Source: Gammaproteobacteria bacterium (lineage in GTDB: Bacteria; Pseudomonadota; Gammaproteobacteria; Pseudomonadales; Azotimanducaceae). From it: a DNA stretch of 64,000 nt. The DNA is taken from NCBI GenBank assembly GCA_030425195.1, contig JAUIAV010000011.1:124001-188000 (forward strand). Reading direction: 5' to 3'. Under the pieces are notes generated by a model, which made no database searches, had not been told where the DNA came from, and worked only from the letters and a program-made list of their open reading frames with translations. How positions within the stretch are numbered: position 1 is the stretch's first letter; each line of letters opens with the position of its first letter. The position numbers and the translations under genes are program-made. This document shows, piece by piece, positions 27,058 through 36,595 of this stretch.

Positions 27058-29370
27058 CTACGCCGTCCACATGTTCCGAAGGATACAGCGTCTCATATAG
27101 GTCTCGAAGAATGCGCCCTGTCCTATGGCCGTCCCGGCAATCTGCATGGCTGTGCCGATGCTCTGGCTGGCCGGCCCGAGCATCGCGCCGCCCCATCTCA
27201 GGTGCAGACTCGCTGCGCTGATCGCGGCCATCTCCAGGTTGCACTTCGCCAGGACACGGGCAAAGCGGGCCGGACCGATGATGTTCTTCACGCTGCCGAT
27301 GAAGATGCTGTATTTTGCAGATTCCGCCGAGTACAGATAACGCACGCCGCCCCATCCGTAGTCGTTCATGCCCAGCGTTTCACCACTGCCCGGCAGAAGC
27401 CGCCACCATGTGGCTGGCTGGTTGCCGGAATCCCTGTCCCATTGCGCAACGGCCACGTGGCCCTGCTCCAGGTCCCGGTTCAGGGATTGAGGTGTCCTGG
27501 CAGCAGGCGACTGTCTGCCGGGCGTGGTGCGGGTGAGGACGGCGCTGTTCCTGGAATCCGTCGTGTCCCACTCGTGAAACGCATTCCTGTCTGGTGTGGC
27601 GCCCGGAAAAGGAGCCTTCGCTTCGAGCATCGTCTGAGCGACGCCGATCTCGATCGTCTTCTGCGGGCTCAATCTCAGAGTCGAGGGAGATGCCCGATCT
27701 TCCACCCAGACACGATGGTAATCAGAGAGTATGTCCATGCCTTGAGCGGCCTCGGGCACCTCACTCAGGCTGACGACAGGACGATAACTTGCGATCAATG
27801 CCGCACGAGGCCGATAGATGTGCGTGGCATCCAGTGCTCCTGGCAGAAGCAGAGTGGAGGCCAGGTACTGGCTGTTTGCGACACCCGCCGGCGCGGACGT
27901 TTCGGCGGGTCGTATCTCCCGCTCATCGTCGTTCAGGAGAAACTGGATCTCCTCGATGGCGGCCAACAGCCTCTGGAGGGTCGTATCCAGAAGCTGTGCA
28001 GTTGAAGGTCGCCCGGTTTCGATGGTGACCTCCACTTCGCGGGAGAGCGCCAGTGGCAGGGCGTCTCCAGCCATATCTGATCTGGCCAGATATCTCTGGA
28101 AACGGGTACGTTCACCGTCCGGTGCTATCAGCTCGAATTCCAGCCAGTATTCAGCCAGCGTCAGGGCACTGCTGCTGGACTCCCCTGACCCGGACAGCGC
28201 TGAGATGGCCTCACCGACGTTGTCTGCCTGCTCCTGAAACAGTCCCGCCATGAAGGAGCCAGCCACATCCGGCGGGACCGTGTTGCCACTCAGATCGAAA
28301 GCATCGGCGCCAGGCGCAATCTGATCGTCGATCATGGGAAGGAAGAAGCGGGATTCGCCAACGGCGATGGCTGTCCGGGTTATGAGTTCCCGGGTATCCG
28401 CATCTCTTTCCGCATCCGTCCATTTCCTCGAAAGCCCGTCAGGAAAATTCTGATACCTGATCGTCCGACCGGTCAGAAGTGCGGTCGGCTGCTCCCAGGC
28501 AGGCACCACCACTTTCTTCTGCCGGACGTCACCGGGCAGCGTCTGCGAAAGGAAGCCCGTGATTCGCAACCTGTGCATGCGGTCCTCAGGCACCTGATCC
28601 TCGAAGTAGCGCTGCGGCTCGACCTCGGGGGCGGGCTGGGAACCGAAAGCAGGGTGCAGGTTCTCCCAGGTTCCTGAGGCCGAGCTCCGATACTGCACCC
28701 AGCTGTAGTTCCGGGTGTCGTTGACGGTGTCCGACCAGTTCGGCAGGTCCCGACCCAGCTCGACACCCGAATCGTCGAGCAGAGAGAGTATGTCTCCGGT
28801 CACCGTTCGAACTCTCTCGAAATCGGGAATATCCGTGTTCTGCCGGGGTTCGGACTTTGCAAACGCCGTATTGAGATCATGGACCAGTTGAGTGAACTCA
28901 TCGTCAGTGATGAAAGGATTGACGGGCTCTGCTTCCTGCGTCATGGAGCGAAGCAGTCTTGCCGCATCGGCTTCCTGCAGTTCGCCTTCTGCCACCCTGG
29001 CTTCCAACCCGGCATCCTTCAGCATGGCTGCAAGGAAGACCGCCTGGTCCAGTGCGTTGCCCGCCCTGGAGGTCAGGGTGCCATCCGGACCGCGGAGCAG
29101 ACCATCATAGGCCTCGAATCGTAGCTGGTCGCTCGCGAAGGCGATAATCCGTTCTTCATCGTAGTCGAGTGCGTCGAGCAGGTGCTCACGGTCGAACTGC
29201 GAGGTGTCGATCTTGCTTCGAAGCGCCACAAAAACCGGCTTGGCTCCGGTCAGAGACTCGACCAGCTGGTCCATTCCGTTCTGCTCGGCATTGCCGGTGC
29301 CGGATGAGGAGAGGAGCGCCAGCAGGAACAGGCTGGGTAGACACCCTCCGGATTTCCGTTTGAATAGCAT
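27058..29370 (-). CDS. Exported protein with transglutaminase-like N-terminal region
   Basis: A 770-residue protein with a signal peptide (CLPSLFLLALLSSSGTGNA). Residues about 80-130 (GNALDQAVFLAAMLKDAGLE) and the later NYSWVQYR...ENLHPAFG resemble the core of transglutaminase-like domains, but the usual nucleophilic Cys seems replaced by Asn or Ala, so it may be a non-catalytic version. The remainder is beta-rich with no recognised domain, and the last 70 residues (IGPARFARVLAKCNLE...GGAMLGPASQSIGTAM) are Gly/Ala-rich. It is the third gene of an operon, 21 bases after the giant VWA gene, so its function is probably tied to that protein. Confidence 0.7.
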   Translation of the reverse strand: MLFKRKSGGCLPSLFLLALLSSSGTGNAEQNGMDQLVESLTGAKPVFVALRSKIDTSQFDREHLLDALDYDEERIIAFASDQLRFEAYDGLLRGPDGTLTSRAGNALDQAVFLAAMLKDAGLEARVAEGELQEADAARLLRSMTQEAEPVNPFITDDEFTQLVHDLNTAFAKSEPRQNTDIPDFERVRTVTGDILSLLDDSGVELGRDLPNWSDTVNDTRNYSWVQYRSSASGTWENLHPAFGSQPAPEVEPQRYFEDQVPEDRMHRLRITGFLSQTLPGDVRQKKVVVPAWEQPTALLTGRTIRYQNFPDGLSRKWTDAERDADTRELITRTAIAVGESRFFLPMIDDQIAPGADAFDLSGNTVPPDVAGSFMAGLFQEQADNVGEAISALSGSGESSSSALTLAEYWLEFELIAPDGERTRFQRYLARSDMAGDALPLALSREVEVTIETGRPSTAQLLDTTLQRLLAAIEEIQFLLNDDEREIRPAETSAPAGVANSQYLASTLLLPGALDATHIYRPRAALIASYRPVVSLSEVPEAAQGMDILSDYHRVWVEDRASPSTLRLSPQKTIEIGVAQTMLEAKAPFPGATPDRNAFHEWDTTDSRNSAVLTRTTPGRQSPAARTPQSLNRDLEQGHVAVAQWDRDSGNQPATWWRLLPGSGETLGMNDYGWGGVRYLYSAESAKYSIFIGSVKNIIGPARFARVLAKCNLEMAAISAASLHLRWGGAMLGPASQSIGTAMQIAGTAIGQGAFFETYMRRCILRNMWTA

Positions 29371-29391
29371 TGCTCCTCCTTTTTCTCTGCT

Positions 29392-32300
29392 TCACTCCGA
29401 AGGATTAAACTCGTAAGTGCTGTCGGATGCGATTTCCACCGTGGCGACGGAAACCGGGCTCGTGTGGACGACGACCCGGTAGGTACCCGGTTCGAGTTCG
29501 ACGGGGTCTCCGTCCAGCTGTCCCGCAGCGATGGGGGCGTCGTTCGAGTCGAATACCGTGTAGGGCGTTGCCAGCGCGTCGGCAACCGAATCAGCCAGCG
29601 TGACGGTGTCGTTGGCAGCCAGGTAGCGGCCGCCGCCGGCTTCGGCCCAGGCCGCGAATTCGTCTGCCAGCTGCTGATCATCAATGGCGAACCCGACGAT
29701 GTTGAGGCTGACTTCGATGCCTGATTCCTTGAGACGAGCAATCACCGCTGCCGGGTCGCCATCGCAGGTCTCCTCGCCGTCGGTGACGAGCACGATGAGC
29801 GCGGGTCCTTTGGCGCCCTGGAGATCCTGTCTGACAGCCGCAAGTGAATCTGCTATGGGCGTGCGTGCCAGATTCTTCGCCTGAATGGCTGCGATCGTGG
29901 CGGTTGCGGTATCCACATTCAGCGGCTGGAGCGGAATCTCCAGATCGGTCTCGCAGGCGTTGGGGGTACGATGGCCGAAGACGCGGACGGCGGTGGGGGT
30001 TCCGCTCGGTATCTGTTCCCGGATCGCCGTGGTCAGAACTTCCTTGGCAACCTCTATCCGGCGGCGGCCTTCCATCCTCTGCAGCATGGAGCCCGACGCG
30101 TCGAGAATGAGCTCCACCGCGCCGCGAGCCGGTCCGGCAGCACCCGAGACGACCCTGAGGTAGCCGGGTCCGGGCGCTTCCCGCGCATCGGTCTCGAGTG
30201 AGAGTGTGTAATGCGCCGGTCTCCGCATCATGGTCGCCGCGCGCTCGAAGGCGATTTCCATTTCGTTCTCGTGGATCACGTGCGAGTAGTAGCCGCCGTT
30301 GACGCTCGACCAGCTCTGCATCAGATCCTGGGCTCGGGCCTCGGGGCCGACGTGCATGCTGAACACCCGGGGTTTAACGGTTTTCATGCCGTCCCACATC
30401 TCCGGGTAGACTGGGGTTTCCGCATCCGTGATCGTCACAATGGCCTTGGTGCCGGGCCGATCCGCCAACGCGCGGGTACCGATGTAATTCGAGTATTCCG
30501 CCGCGCTCGACCCTTCGCGGCGCGCATGATCGTTGAGGATCAGCTGCATCAGATAGGGTTCGCCGTACCATTCATCCAGCAGCGGTGAGCCTGCGCCGAA
30601 CGGCAGCAGATTGGCCGTGTCTACCTTCGGGACCAGGTCTTCGGCATAGGCCAGCAGGGATTTGTAGATCATCGGCCGATAGCGGCCGATGCTCGGGCTC
30701 GTATCCCACATGAACATCACGCTGCGCGGAGGCTCACGTACTTCCAGAAGAAGATCTGCCGTTTCCGGCTCGATGAAGGCTTCGAAGACATGTCTGTTCG
30801 GGCGGCTGTCCCGCTCGTTCTTTCTCAGAACGACGGGCTCTCCCGACGAAGAGGTCAGCTCCAGTTCCGTGCGGACCGTCGGCTCGCCGGTCATGGTGAG
30901 GATGAGGGTGTTGTGGCCGGCCGGCAGCTCCGGCCGATACCACTGGGTCTGGTCTAGAAGCTTCACCTGTCCTGCAATCTCCTGGCCCGATCCCAGCACT
31001 TCTGCGGTGGCACGCGACTCGTTGCCACGCTGCGCGAGTCCTTCCCGGATCGGCACCGGCTGCAGTGACTCGTAGTAGGCGGAACGGCTGTTCACGCCCC
31101 ACTCACTGAGTACCGAGCGGTAACCGTCGCCGGTGGCCGATTCGCGGATAGTGAGTGTCTCCGGCAGATTGACGTACGGCCGCTCGGCCGCTGGGGCCAC
31201 AGAGAAGCGGATATAACGTGCCCAGAACGGTGTCGCCGGTGTGAATACCTCCGGCGAATCGGTGCGTGACCAGGTAGCCACCGGCTCCCAGGGCCCAACG
31301 GGTGATTCCAGGCTGACCGCAAGGGTCAGCTCGTCGATGTTCTCTCCGGAGACCACCGTGTCGACCCAGCCGATGCGATCGATCTTCGCCACCCGCTCGT
31401 GATGGAATCCGACGACCCACTCGAGCGGCTCATCGTCCGGCAGCTGGACGCTGAGCTTCTCATCCTCCGGAGTCAGCAGGCTGGCGTGGCGCCCGCGCAT
31501 GGTGGGTTTGCTCCAGATGACGTGCCCGCCGAAATCCGGGCTGCCGATGTTCCGGCCTTTCTGCCCGGCTGGGTCGAAACCGTCGCTGGCGATGACTTTC
31601 CACTCGCCGAGCGTGAGGTTTCCGTCGAGTTCACCGGCCCAGTTGGTGGTCAGCAGCAGCCGCGCGTGTGTGGCCGGAACAGGCGCATCCAGCACGAAGT
31701 ACTGATCCGTCCCCATGGTCGTCAGCTGAGCCTGCAGGACTGTGTCGAAGGAGACGCCGTCAGTGGACAGCTGGAACACGATGTCTCTGGGCGTCCGCTG
31801 CTTGAAGCTCCTGAAAAGAGGATTCAGCGCGAAGCCCGCCACCGGCGCCGGTTCCGTTCCGGCCAGCTCAACTGTGATCTGCTGCGGCGCACCCCGATGG
31901 CTGCTGAAGGAAGGCCCGCTGCCGATGGCTGCCCGGCCGTCGAAGAGTTCGGTCAGCGACTGAGGATTGTTGTTCGGGTCCGGGACTGCGGTCGACGATG
32001 CTCCGAAAGCGGATCTCGCCACGTTCAGGCCGCCACGCAATCGGGGCGGTATGTGCCAGGCGTGCACGGGATTGGTCGCCTGGCCGTTTCGATCGATGGC
32101 GAGATCGGCATACCGCGATACGGCCCGTCCATCCTCCGTGGCGGCACGGACGCTGACGCGGACGGATTCATCACCCCAGACGTCGGGTGGTGCCGTGATG
32201 CTGACGTTCACGGACTCGAACGTACCCGGCGCCATGGAAACCGACTTCGACGCCAGCTGGATCTGCCATCGCGCATCGCTGGTGGTGGCCTCCAGTGCGA

Positions 32301-34788
32301 GCATCTGCGGTGCCATCCCGGTGTTCTGAACCGTCAGTTCGCCGGAGACGTGCTGTCCGAAGACTTCATAGGGTGTCACCGAAGTGGATGCGAGCTTCAG
32401 GTCGAGCTCGACGGGCAGAGGACCCGGGTCAGGTGGCGGTGTGTTGGCATCGCCGATCAGCAGAGTGGCTTCGTAGTCGCGTGGTGTCCGCCTGCCGATG
32501 TGCATGAGATGACGCTGACTCGCGGCAAGCGTCCCGCGATACTCACCAGCTTCCCGATCGTACTCGAACGGCACCCGGTTGAGATCAGCATCATAGACGC
32601 GCAGGTCATTGCGCAGATCGGTCACAAACCTGACGGCCCGGGCGTCCGGTGCTGAGGGTAACTCGTACCAGTCGAGGTCGTCCCAGTCGCCGGACCGGCC
32701 ACTCAGCACCCCGCTCAGCGGAAACGGACTGGCGAATACCGGGCTGTTGTTCGGTTCACAGTCGTCCGCACAGGTGAAGCGATCGCCGCGTTCCAGACCG
32801 ACCCGATACTCCGCATCGCTGATCTCGCGCGGCTCGAGAACCAGACGGTAGTCACCAGGTGGGAAGATGCCGGTCAGCTCTATTTCGCCGTCCGTTCTGC
32901 GTGCGGCGCCTATCCACATGCCGTCGTGATACAGCTCGGCGGCCAGCTGGCCGTCCGCCGGAGGCGTGATGACCAGGCGGACGTTGTCCCAGCCGGCCAG
33001 ATGAAACCTGTAAAGGTCAGTGTCCTCTGGATTGTTCAGGAGTCCCGTACGCCACTGGCCGATCTTCAGCGTCTGCATCCGGCTTTCGTCATCGTTCGGC
33101 TCCAGTTCGCCATTCGGGTCCGGAGGCCCCAGCTTGCGGGCCAGCAACGTATAGTCACCGGCCTCGTGACCGCTGACCGATATGTGATGAGTCCCGGGCA
33201 GCAGGAACAGATTCTCCAGCGACACACGGCGCTGGCCGCGTGCAGCTTCTATCCGCTGATTCAGAGCGCCAATCGAATCGCGGTATTCGATGTCAGAGAC
33301 ATTGTCACCCACCACCAGTATCCGCCAGAGCTGCGGCTCGTCTTCTATCACGAAGCGGTAGAAGTCGACGTCGTCTCTGCCGTCGAAGGTCCCCTTGATG
33401 CGATTGTTGTCGGGTGTGCCCACTGCGTACTTCAGTGTGTCGTTCGGCTCCGATTCCCGGCCAGGCTCGATCGGGCCGGCGCCTTCGAAACCGAAGCGAT
33501 ACTCGACACCTTCGGTTCTGCCGGCCACGCTGACGCCGTAGGTCCCGGGTGCAAGCAGCAGGTCGTTCATCGACACCGTGCCTTCGGCCTTCCGGCACTG
33601 AATGATTGCGCCGGCGTCGTCCAGCAGGCAGAGCTCGAGCTGCTGATCTGCAGCGGTTTCCAGGACGAGGTTTTTCAGGGTGTCGACGTCGGATTCCGTA
33701 AACGGATAACGGTAGTAATCCCTGTCGGTGCTCGTACCGATTTTTCCCGTACAGCAGGCGGCGTCGTCAATGTGATTGGCCAGCGCCCAGCGGTCGTTGG
33801 GTTCCGCCTCGCTGCCGGCAACGCGCTGGCCCGTTTCCGTGAGCAGCAGGGTCTGCACGAATCCCGCCTCAGCGCCTCCAGCCATGAGTGGACGAACTTC
33901 CACGTAGTAGTCTCCGGCCGGCAGGCTGATGTCTGAAAGCGTGGCTTTGCCGTCCTCGCCATTCCTGACGGTGGCCAGCGGCTCACCGGCGTCACCATGG
34001 AGACGTGCTTCGATCCGCCGACCCACTGGCACCTGAACGTCGATATCCCAGCGTGACGAAGCCTGATCGTCGCTGAGCCGGATCCGATACCAGGCCGGTT
34101 CCCCGTCTTCGAGGAGCACGGCCCGTTCCCGTTTCGGCAGGAGATCCAGAGGCTGCTCCCGTGAGTTCGGAGTCGAGCCTGCGCTGGGCGGTAGTCTCGG
34201 CTCTTCAGAAATGAAGAGCCGATAGGCGGTTGAGCTATCGGCCCCGCTGGCCTCGACCTCCGAATTCTCCGCACCCGCGATTTCTGTTCCAGCCGCACCG
34301 AACGAGAGATCATTGCTCACCGGCCGGAAACCGGCCGAGCCACCCGAGCGGGCGAGCCCGAGCAGATACTCACCGGGTTCGAAGATGAGACCTGCACTGA
34401 CTGCCGGTCGCTGGCCGTCACGACTGCCCAGCCGGAGCAGCGTGCCGGCCTGTGCAACCTCGCCGGTCTCCGTGTACTCGAGGCGCAGCACCTCGACGAT
34501 GGTCAGGAGTCCGGGAATACCCATGAGCTCGAGGCTCCAGCGGCGGCCGGCGTCTTCGTCGGAGACCCTCCACATCCAGGCGTCCTGGTCGCCAGCGGGC
34601 ATGGTGCCCATGAGCCGTATGGGGGCGGAGAACTCGGTAGCCGTCTGCGGCGTGTCGTTCGGTTCCGCATCGACCAGTGCCTGCTGGGCGAGCGCGGCCG
34701 TGGCGGTCACACAGCCTGCCGCGGCGGTACAGGCCATCAGGAACGGCCATTTTCTCAATCCGCTGGACATCCGCTTCATTCGTCCCAT
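29392..34788 (-). CDS. Giant exported PPC-repeat and double-VWA protein
   Basis: A 1,798-residue exported protein, signal peptide ending about ALAQ. Five repeats opening with an EPND-type motif (near residues 41, 328, 446, 562 and 675; the last is EPNN) mark pre-peptidase C-terminal-like beta sandwiches. A middle part around 950-1200 looks like discoidin-type (F5/8) carbohydrate-binding modules. Two von Willebrand A domains follow: one with DTSPS near 1362, and one with the complete MIDAS set DASGS near 1561 and VTDGEE near 1668. A short beta domain ends the chain. Expected role: metal-dependent adhesion or scaffolding at the cell surface. It is the middle gene of a three-gene operon, four bases after the upstream stop. 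Confidence 0.8.
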   Translation of the reverse strand: MGRMKRMSSGLRKWPFLMACTAAAGCVTATAALAQQALVDAEPNDTPQTATEFSAPIRLMGTMPAGDQDAWMWRVSDEDAGRRWSLELMGIPGLLTIVEVLRLEYTETGEVAQAGTLLRLGSRDGQRPAVSAGLIFEPGEYLLGLARSGGSAGFRPVSNDLSFGAAGTEIAGAENSEVEASGADSSTAYRLFISEEPRLPPSAGSTPNSREQPLDLLPKRERAVLLEDGEPAWYRIRLSDDQASSRWDIDVQVPVGRRIEARLHGDAGEPLATVRNGEDGKATLSDISLPAGDYYVEVRPLMAGGAEAGFVQTLLLTETGQRVAGSEAEPNDRWALANHIDDAACCTGKIGTSTDRDYYRYPFTESDVDTLKNLVLETAADQQLELCLLDDAGAIIQCRKAEGTVSMNDLLLAPGTYGVSVAGRTEGVEYRFGFEGAGPIEPGRESEPNDTLKYAVGTPDNNRIKGTFDGRDDVDFYRFVIEDEPQLWRILVVGDNVSDIEYRDSIGALNQRIEAARGQRRVSLENLFLLPGTHHISVSGHEAGDYTLLARKLGPPDPNGELEPNDDESRMQTLKIGQWRTGLLNNPEDTDLYRFHLAGWDNVRLVITPPADGQLAAELYHDGMWIGAARRTDGEIELTGIFPPGDYRLVLEPREISDAEYRVGLERGDRFTCADDCEPNNSPVFASPFPLSGVLSGRSGDWDDLDWYELPSAPDARAVRFVTDLRNDLRVYDADLNRVPFEYDREAGEYRGTLAASQRHLMHIGRRTPRDYEATLLIGDANTPPPDPGPLPVELDLKLASTSVTPYEVFGQHVSGELTVQNTGMAPQMLALEATTSDARWQIQLASKSVSMAPGTFESVNVSITAPPDVWGDESVRVSVRAATEDGRAVSRYADLAIDRNGQATNPVHAWHIPPRLRGGLNVARSAFGASSTAVPDPNNNPQSLTELFDGRAAIGSGPSFSSHRGAPQQITVELAGTEPAPVAGFALNPLFRSFKQRTPRDIVFQLSTDGVSFDTVLQAQLTTMGTDQYFVLDAPVPATHARLLLTTNWAGELDGNLTLGEWKVIASDGFDPAGQKGRNIGSPDFGGHVIWSKPTMRGRHASLLTPEDEKLSVQLPDDEPLEWVVGFHHERVAKIDRIGWVDTVVSGENIDELTLAVSLESPVGPWEPVATWSRTDSPEVFTPATPFWARYIRFSVAPAAERPYVNLPETLTIRESATGDGYRSVLSEWGVNSRSAYYESLQPVPIREGLAQRGNESRATAEVLGSGQEIAGQVKLLDQTQWYRPELPAGHNTLILTMTGEPTVRTELELTSSSGEPVVLRKNERDSRPNRHVFEAFIEPETADLLLEVREPPRSVMFMWDTSPSIGRYRPMIYKSLLAYAEDLVPKVDTANLLPFGAGSPLLDEWYGEPYLMQLILNDHARREGSSAAEYSNYIGTRALADRPGTKAIVTITDAETPVYPEMWDGMKTVKPRVFSMHVGPEARAQDLMQSWSSVNGGYYSHVIHENEMEIAFERAATMMRRPAHYTLSLETDAREAPGPGYLRVVSGAAGPARGAVELILDASGSMLQRMEGRRRIEVAKEVLTTAIREQIPSGTPTAVRVFGHRTPNACETDLEIPLQPLNVDTATATIAAIQAKNLARTPIADSLAAVRQDLQGAKGPALIVLVTDGEETCDGDPAAVIARLKESGIEVSLNIVGFAIDDQQLADEFAAWAEAGGGRYLAANDTVTLADSVADALATPYTVFDSNDAPIAAGQLDGDPVELEPGTYRVVVHTSPVSVATVEIASDSTYEFNPSE

Positions 34789-34792
34789 GCGT

Positions 34793-36421
34793 TCACCGTT
34801 GCTGCATGCAGGCCATCATGGCCTGCTGGCAGCGTACGAAGCACTGGGACATGCGCATCACCTCGGTGACCGGCGGCGGTTGTCCGGTCGCCTTCGATTC
34901 CGCCTTCAGATAGTCGCTTCTTCGTTGCATCGACGACAGCGTCCCGCAGCTGCAGTCGCATCTTGTGAATTCGTCCGGCGGCGAGTCCGTCGCGGACAGA
35001 GCAGGGGGCTCGGTGCTGACCGGAGGATACGACTGAAGTGAGTCATCCACCTCGGTGAGCTGCAGAGCCTGCAAACGGTTGCGTTTGATCAGAGAGATGA
35101 GGAGCGGTTTGCCGCCGAGCCTGGCCAGCAGCTGCGCCTGCTGTGCCGGGTCGTGCTCGAGGAAGCGTCGCTCGGCGTCGCGTGCCTGAATGGCCGCTTC
35201 CAGACCGGGTCCTTCCAGCGGTGCGAGCCTTGTCGTCAACTGCTGCGACGACAGATCGAGCGAACTGGCATAACCCTGCGGCAAGCGGGTTTCTTTCAGG
35301 CCCAGCGTGCCGAAAATCGTCACGACGTCTCCTTTTATGAATCCATCCTGCCACCGATGACGATCTTTCGTCTGTATCTCTTCGGTCAGCGTTCTGTCGA
35401 GTACGGCGTCACCCCTGGCGTCAATCCGGACGACGCGAACCTCTCTGGTTCCAACGCCGAGCAGGAGATCCACCGAACCATCGGGTCCTGCATGTCCGAC
35501 GAGCTGCCCATCTGTGTAGGTCGTGGAGACCGATGCTTCCACCGCCGCATTGATCGCCGCCCGATACCCTTCCGGGTCGGTGGTCATATCAGGTAGCTCG
35601 GCCGGTCCGGTCCATCGCGGGGTGCTCGCGATGACCAGGGGTGTGGAAATCCCCCCTGCAGCGGATATACGGTACAGCCGGTTTTCTGAACTGGCTGTCC
35701 CTTCCGGCACTTCTGCACCCCGCATCGGTCTCGCCAGCACGTGCAACAGAGCCCCACCATCGGCCGTCGCCCAGACGTCAGTGACTACAAGCCGTATACC
35801 GCGTTCTGCCAGAATGTACTCCCAGCGCAGCTCACCCTCCTGGGATAAGCCGGCAACCACCGCAGAAGGTGTGTCGAAGTCGCCGCGTGCCGCGGGAAAA
35901 CCGGAGGCGAAGACGATCGAACCATCGCTGTAGGCATCGATGTGCCTTACGTCCCGGGTCACAGAGGGAGGATGACGTTGGAGCTCCGCAACGTCCGAAA
36001 ACGACCAGCTGCCGATCCGGCCGGTTCCGGGTCGGAAGGTCTCTACACGATCGTCGACAAAAAACAGCGCATCGCCGTTCTCGAGAATCCGACCGGACTG
36101 GTCCAGTCGATGCCCGCAGTAGTTCGCGGCAACGGGGACCAGCTGGCTGTTTTCGAGACCGGAACGCAGCTCGAGACTGTAGAAGTTGGCCGTGCAGCCT
36201 TCGCGGATGTGTGGCTGGTCTGTCCCCGGGTAGGTCAGCACCAGCACTCTCGTTTTGCTGCCGTCTTCGACCCAGTCGATTGCCCGGACGAAGAAGTTGC
36301 GATCGATGTCGACGACATAGCCGGTAGCTGCCGAAGCGGACCCGTAGATCAGGAAAGACACCACGGCCGCCAGCAGCATGAGGGACGGGGGTCGTGCCAA
36401 GATCCGGTTGTACGGGCGCAT
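34793..36421 (-). CDS. Exported propeller-like protein with Cys-rich tail
   Basis: A 542-residue protein with a signal peptide ending ASA. The body has repeated beta segments (DGSIVFASGF, DGGALLHVLA, DGSVDLLLGV) that suggest a propeller. The last 60 residues are separate: a CDCSCG motif, a basic linker, then C-x3-C-x6-C (QCFVRCQQAMMAC). Seven tail cysteines at exported positions suggest disulfides, a metal site or a lipid/outer-membrane anchor. I do not recognise the family. It is the first gene of the operon with the VWA giant and the transglutaminase-like gene, and is divergent from the membrane serine hydrolase. Confidence 0.65.
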   Translation of the reverse strand: MRPYNRILARPPSLMLLAAVVSFLIYGSASAATGYVVDIDRNFFVRAIDWVEDGSKTRVLVLTYPGTDQPHIREGCTANFYSLELRSGLENSQLVPVAANYCGHRLDQSGRILENGDALFFVDDRVETFRPGTGRIGSWSFSDVAELQRHPPSVTRDVRHIDAYSDGSIVFASGFPAARGDFDTPSAVVAGLSQEGELRWEYILAERGIRLVVTDVWATADGGALLHVLARPMRGAEVPEGTASSENRLYRISAAGGISTPLVIASTPRWTGPAELPDMTTDPEGYRAAINAAVEASVSTTYTDGQLVGHAGPDGSVDLLLGVGTREVRVVRIDARGDAVLDRTLTEEIQTKDRHRWQDGFIKGDVVTIFGTLGLKETRLPQGYASSLDLSSQQLTTRLAPLEGPGLEAAIQARDAERRFLEHDPAQQAQLLARLGGKPLLISLIKRNRLQALQLTEVDDSLQSYPPVSTEPPALSATDSPPDEFTRCDCSCGTLSSMQRRSDYLKAESKATGQPPPVTEVMRMSQCFVRCQQAMMACMQQR

Positions 36422-36595
36422 TGGGAAGTCCTTTTTCCGTAGGGTGAGCGTTTCCTCTGTGTTAAGCGCAGGCGAGCCCCGAAACCGCCAGTCAGAAAAC
36501 CAGTCTAGTTGCCAGGCTGGATGCCACGCAAATACGCGGAAGATCCCGCTACACTGACTGGCGTGGATGCTTCCCCTTCAGAGAGAGGATTGCGC

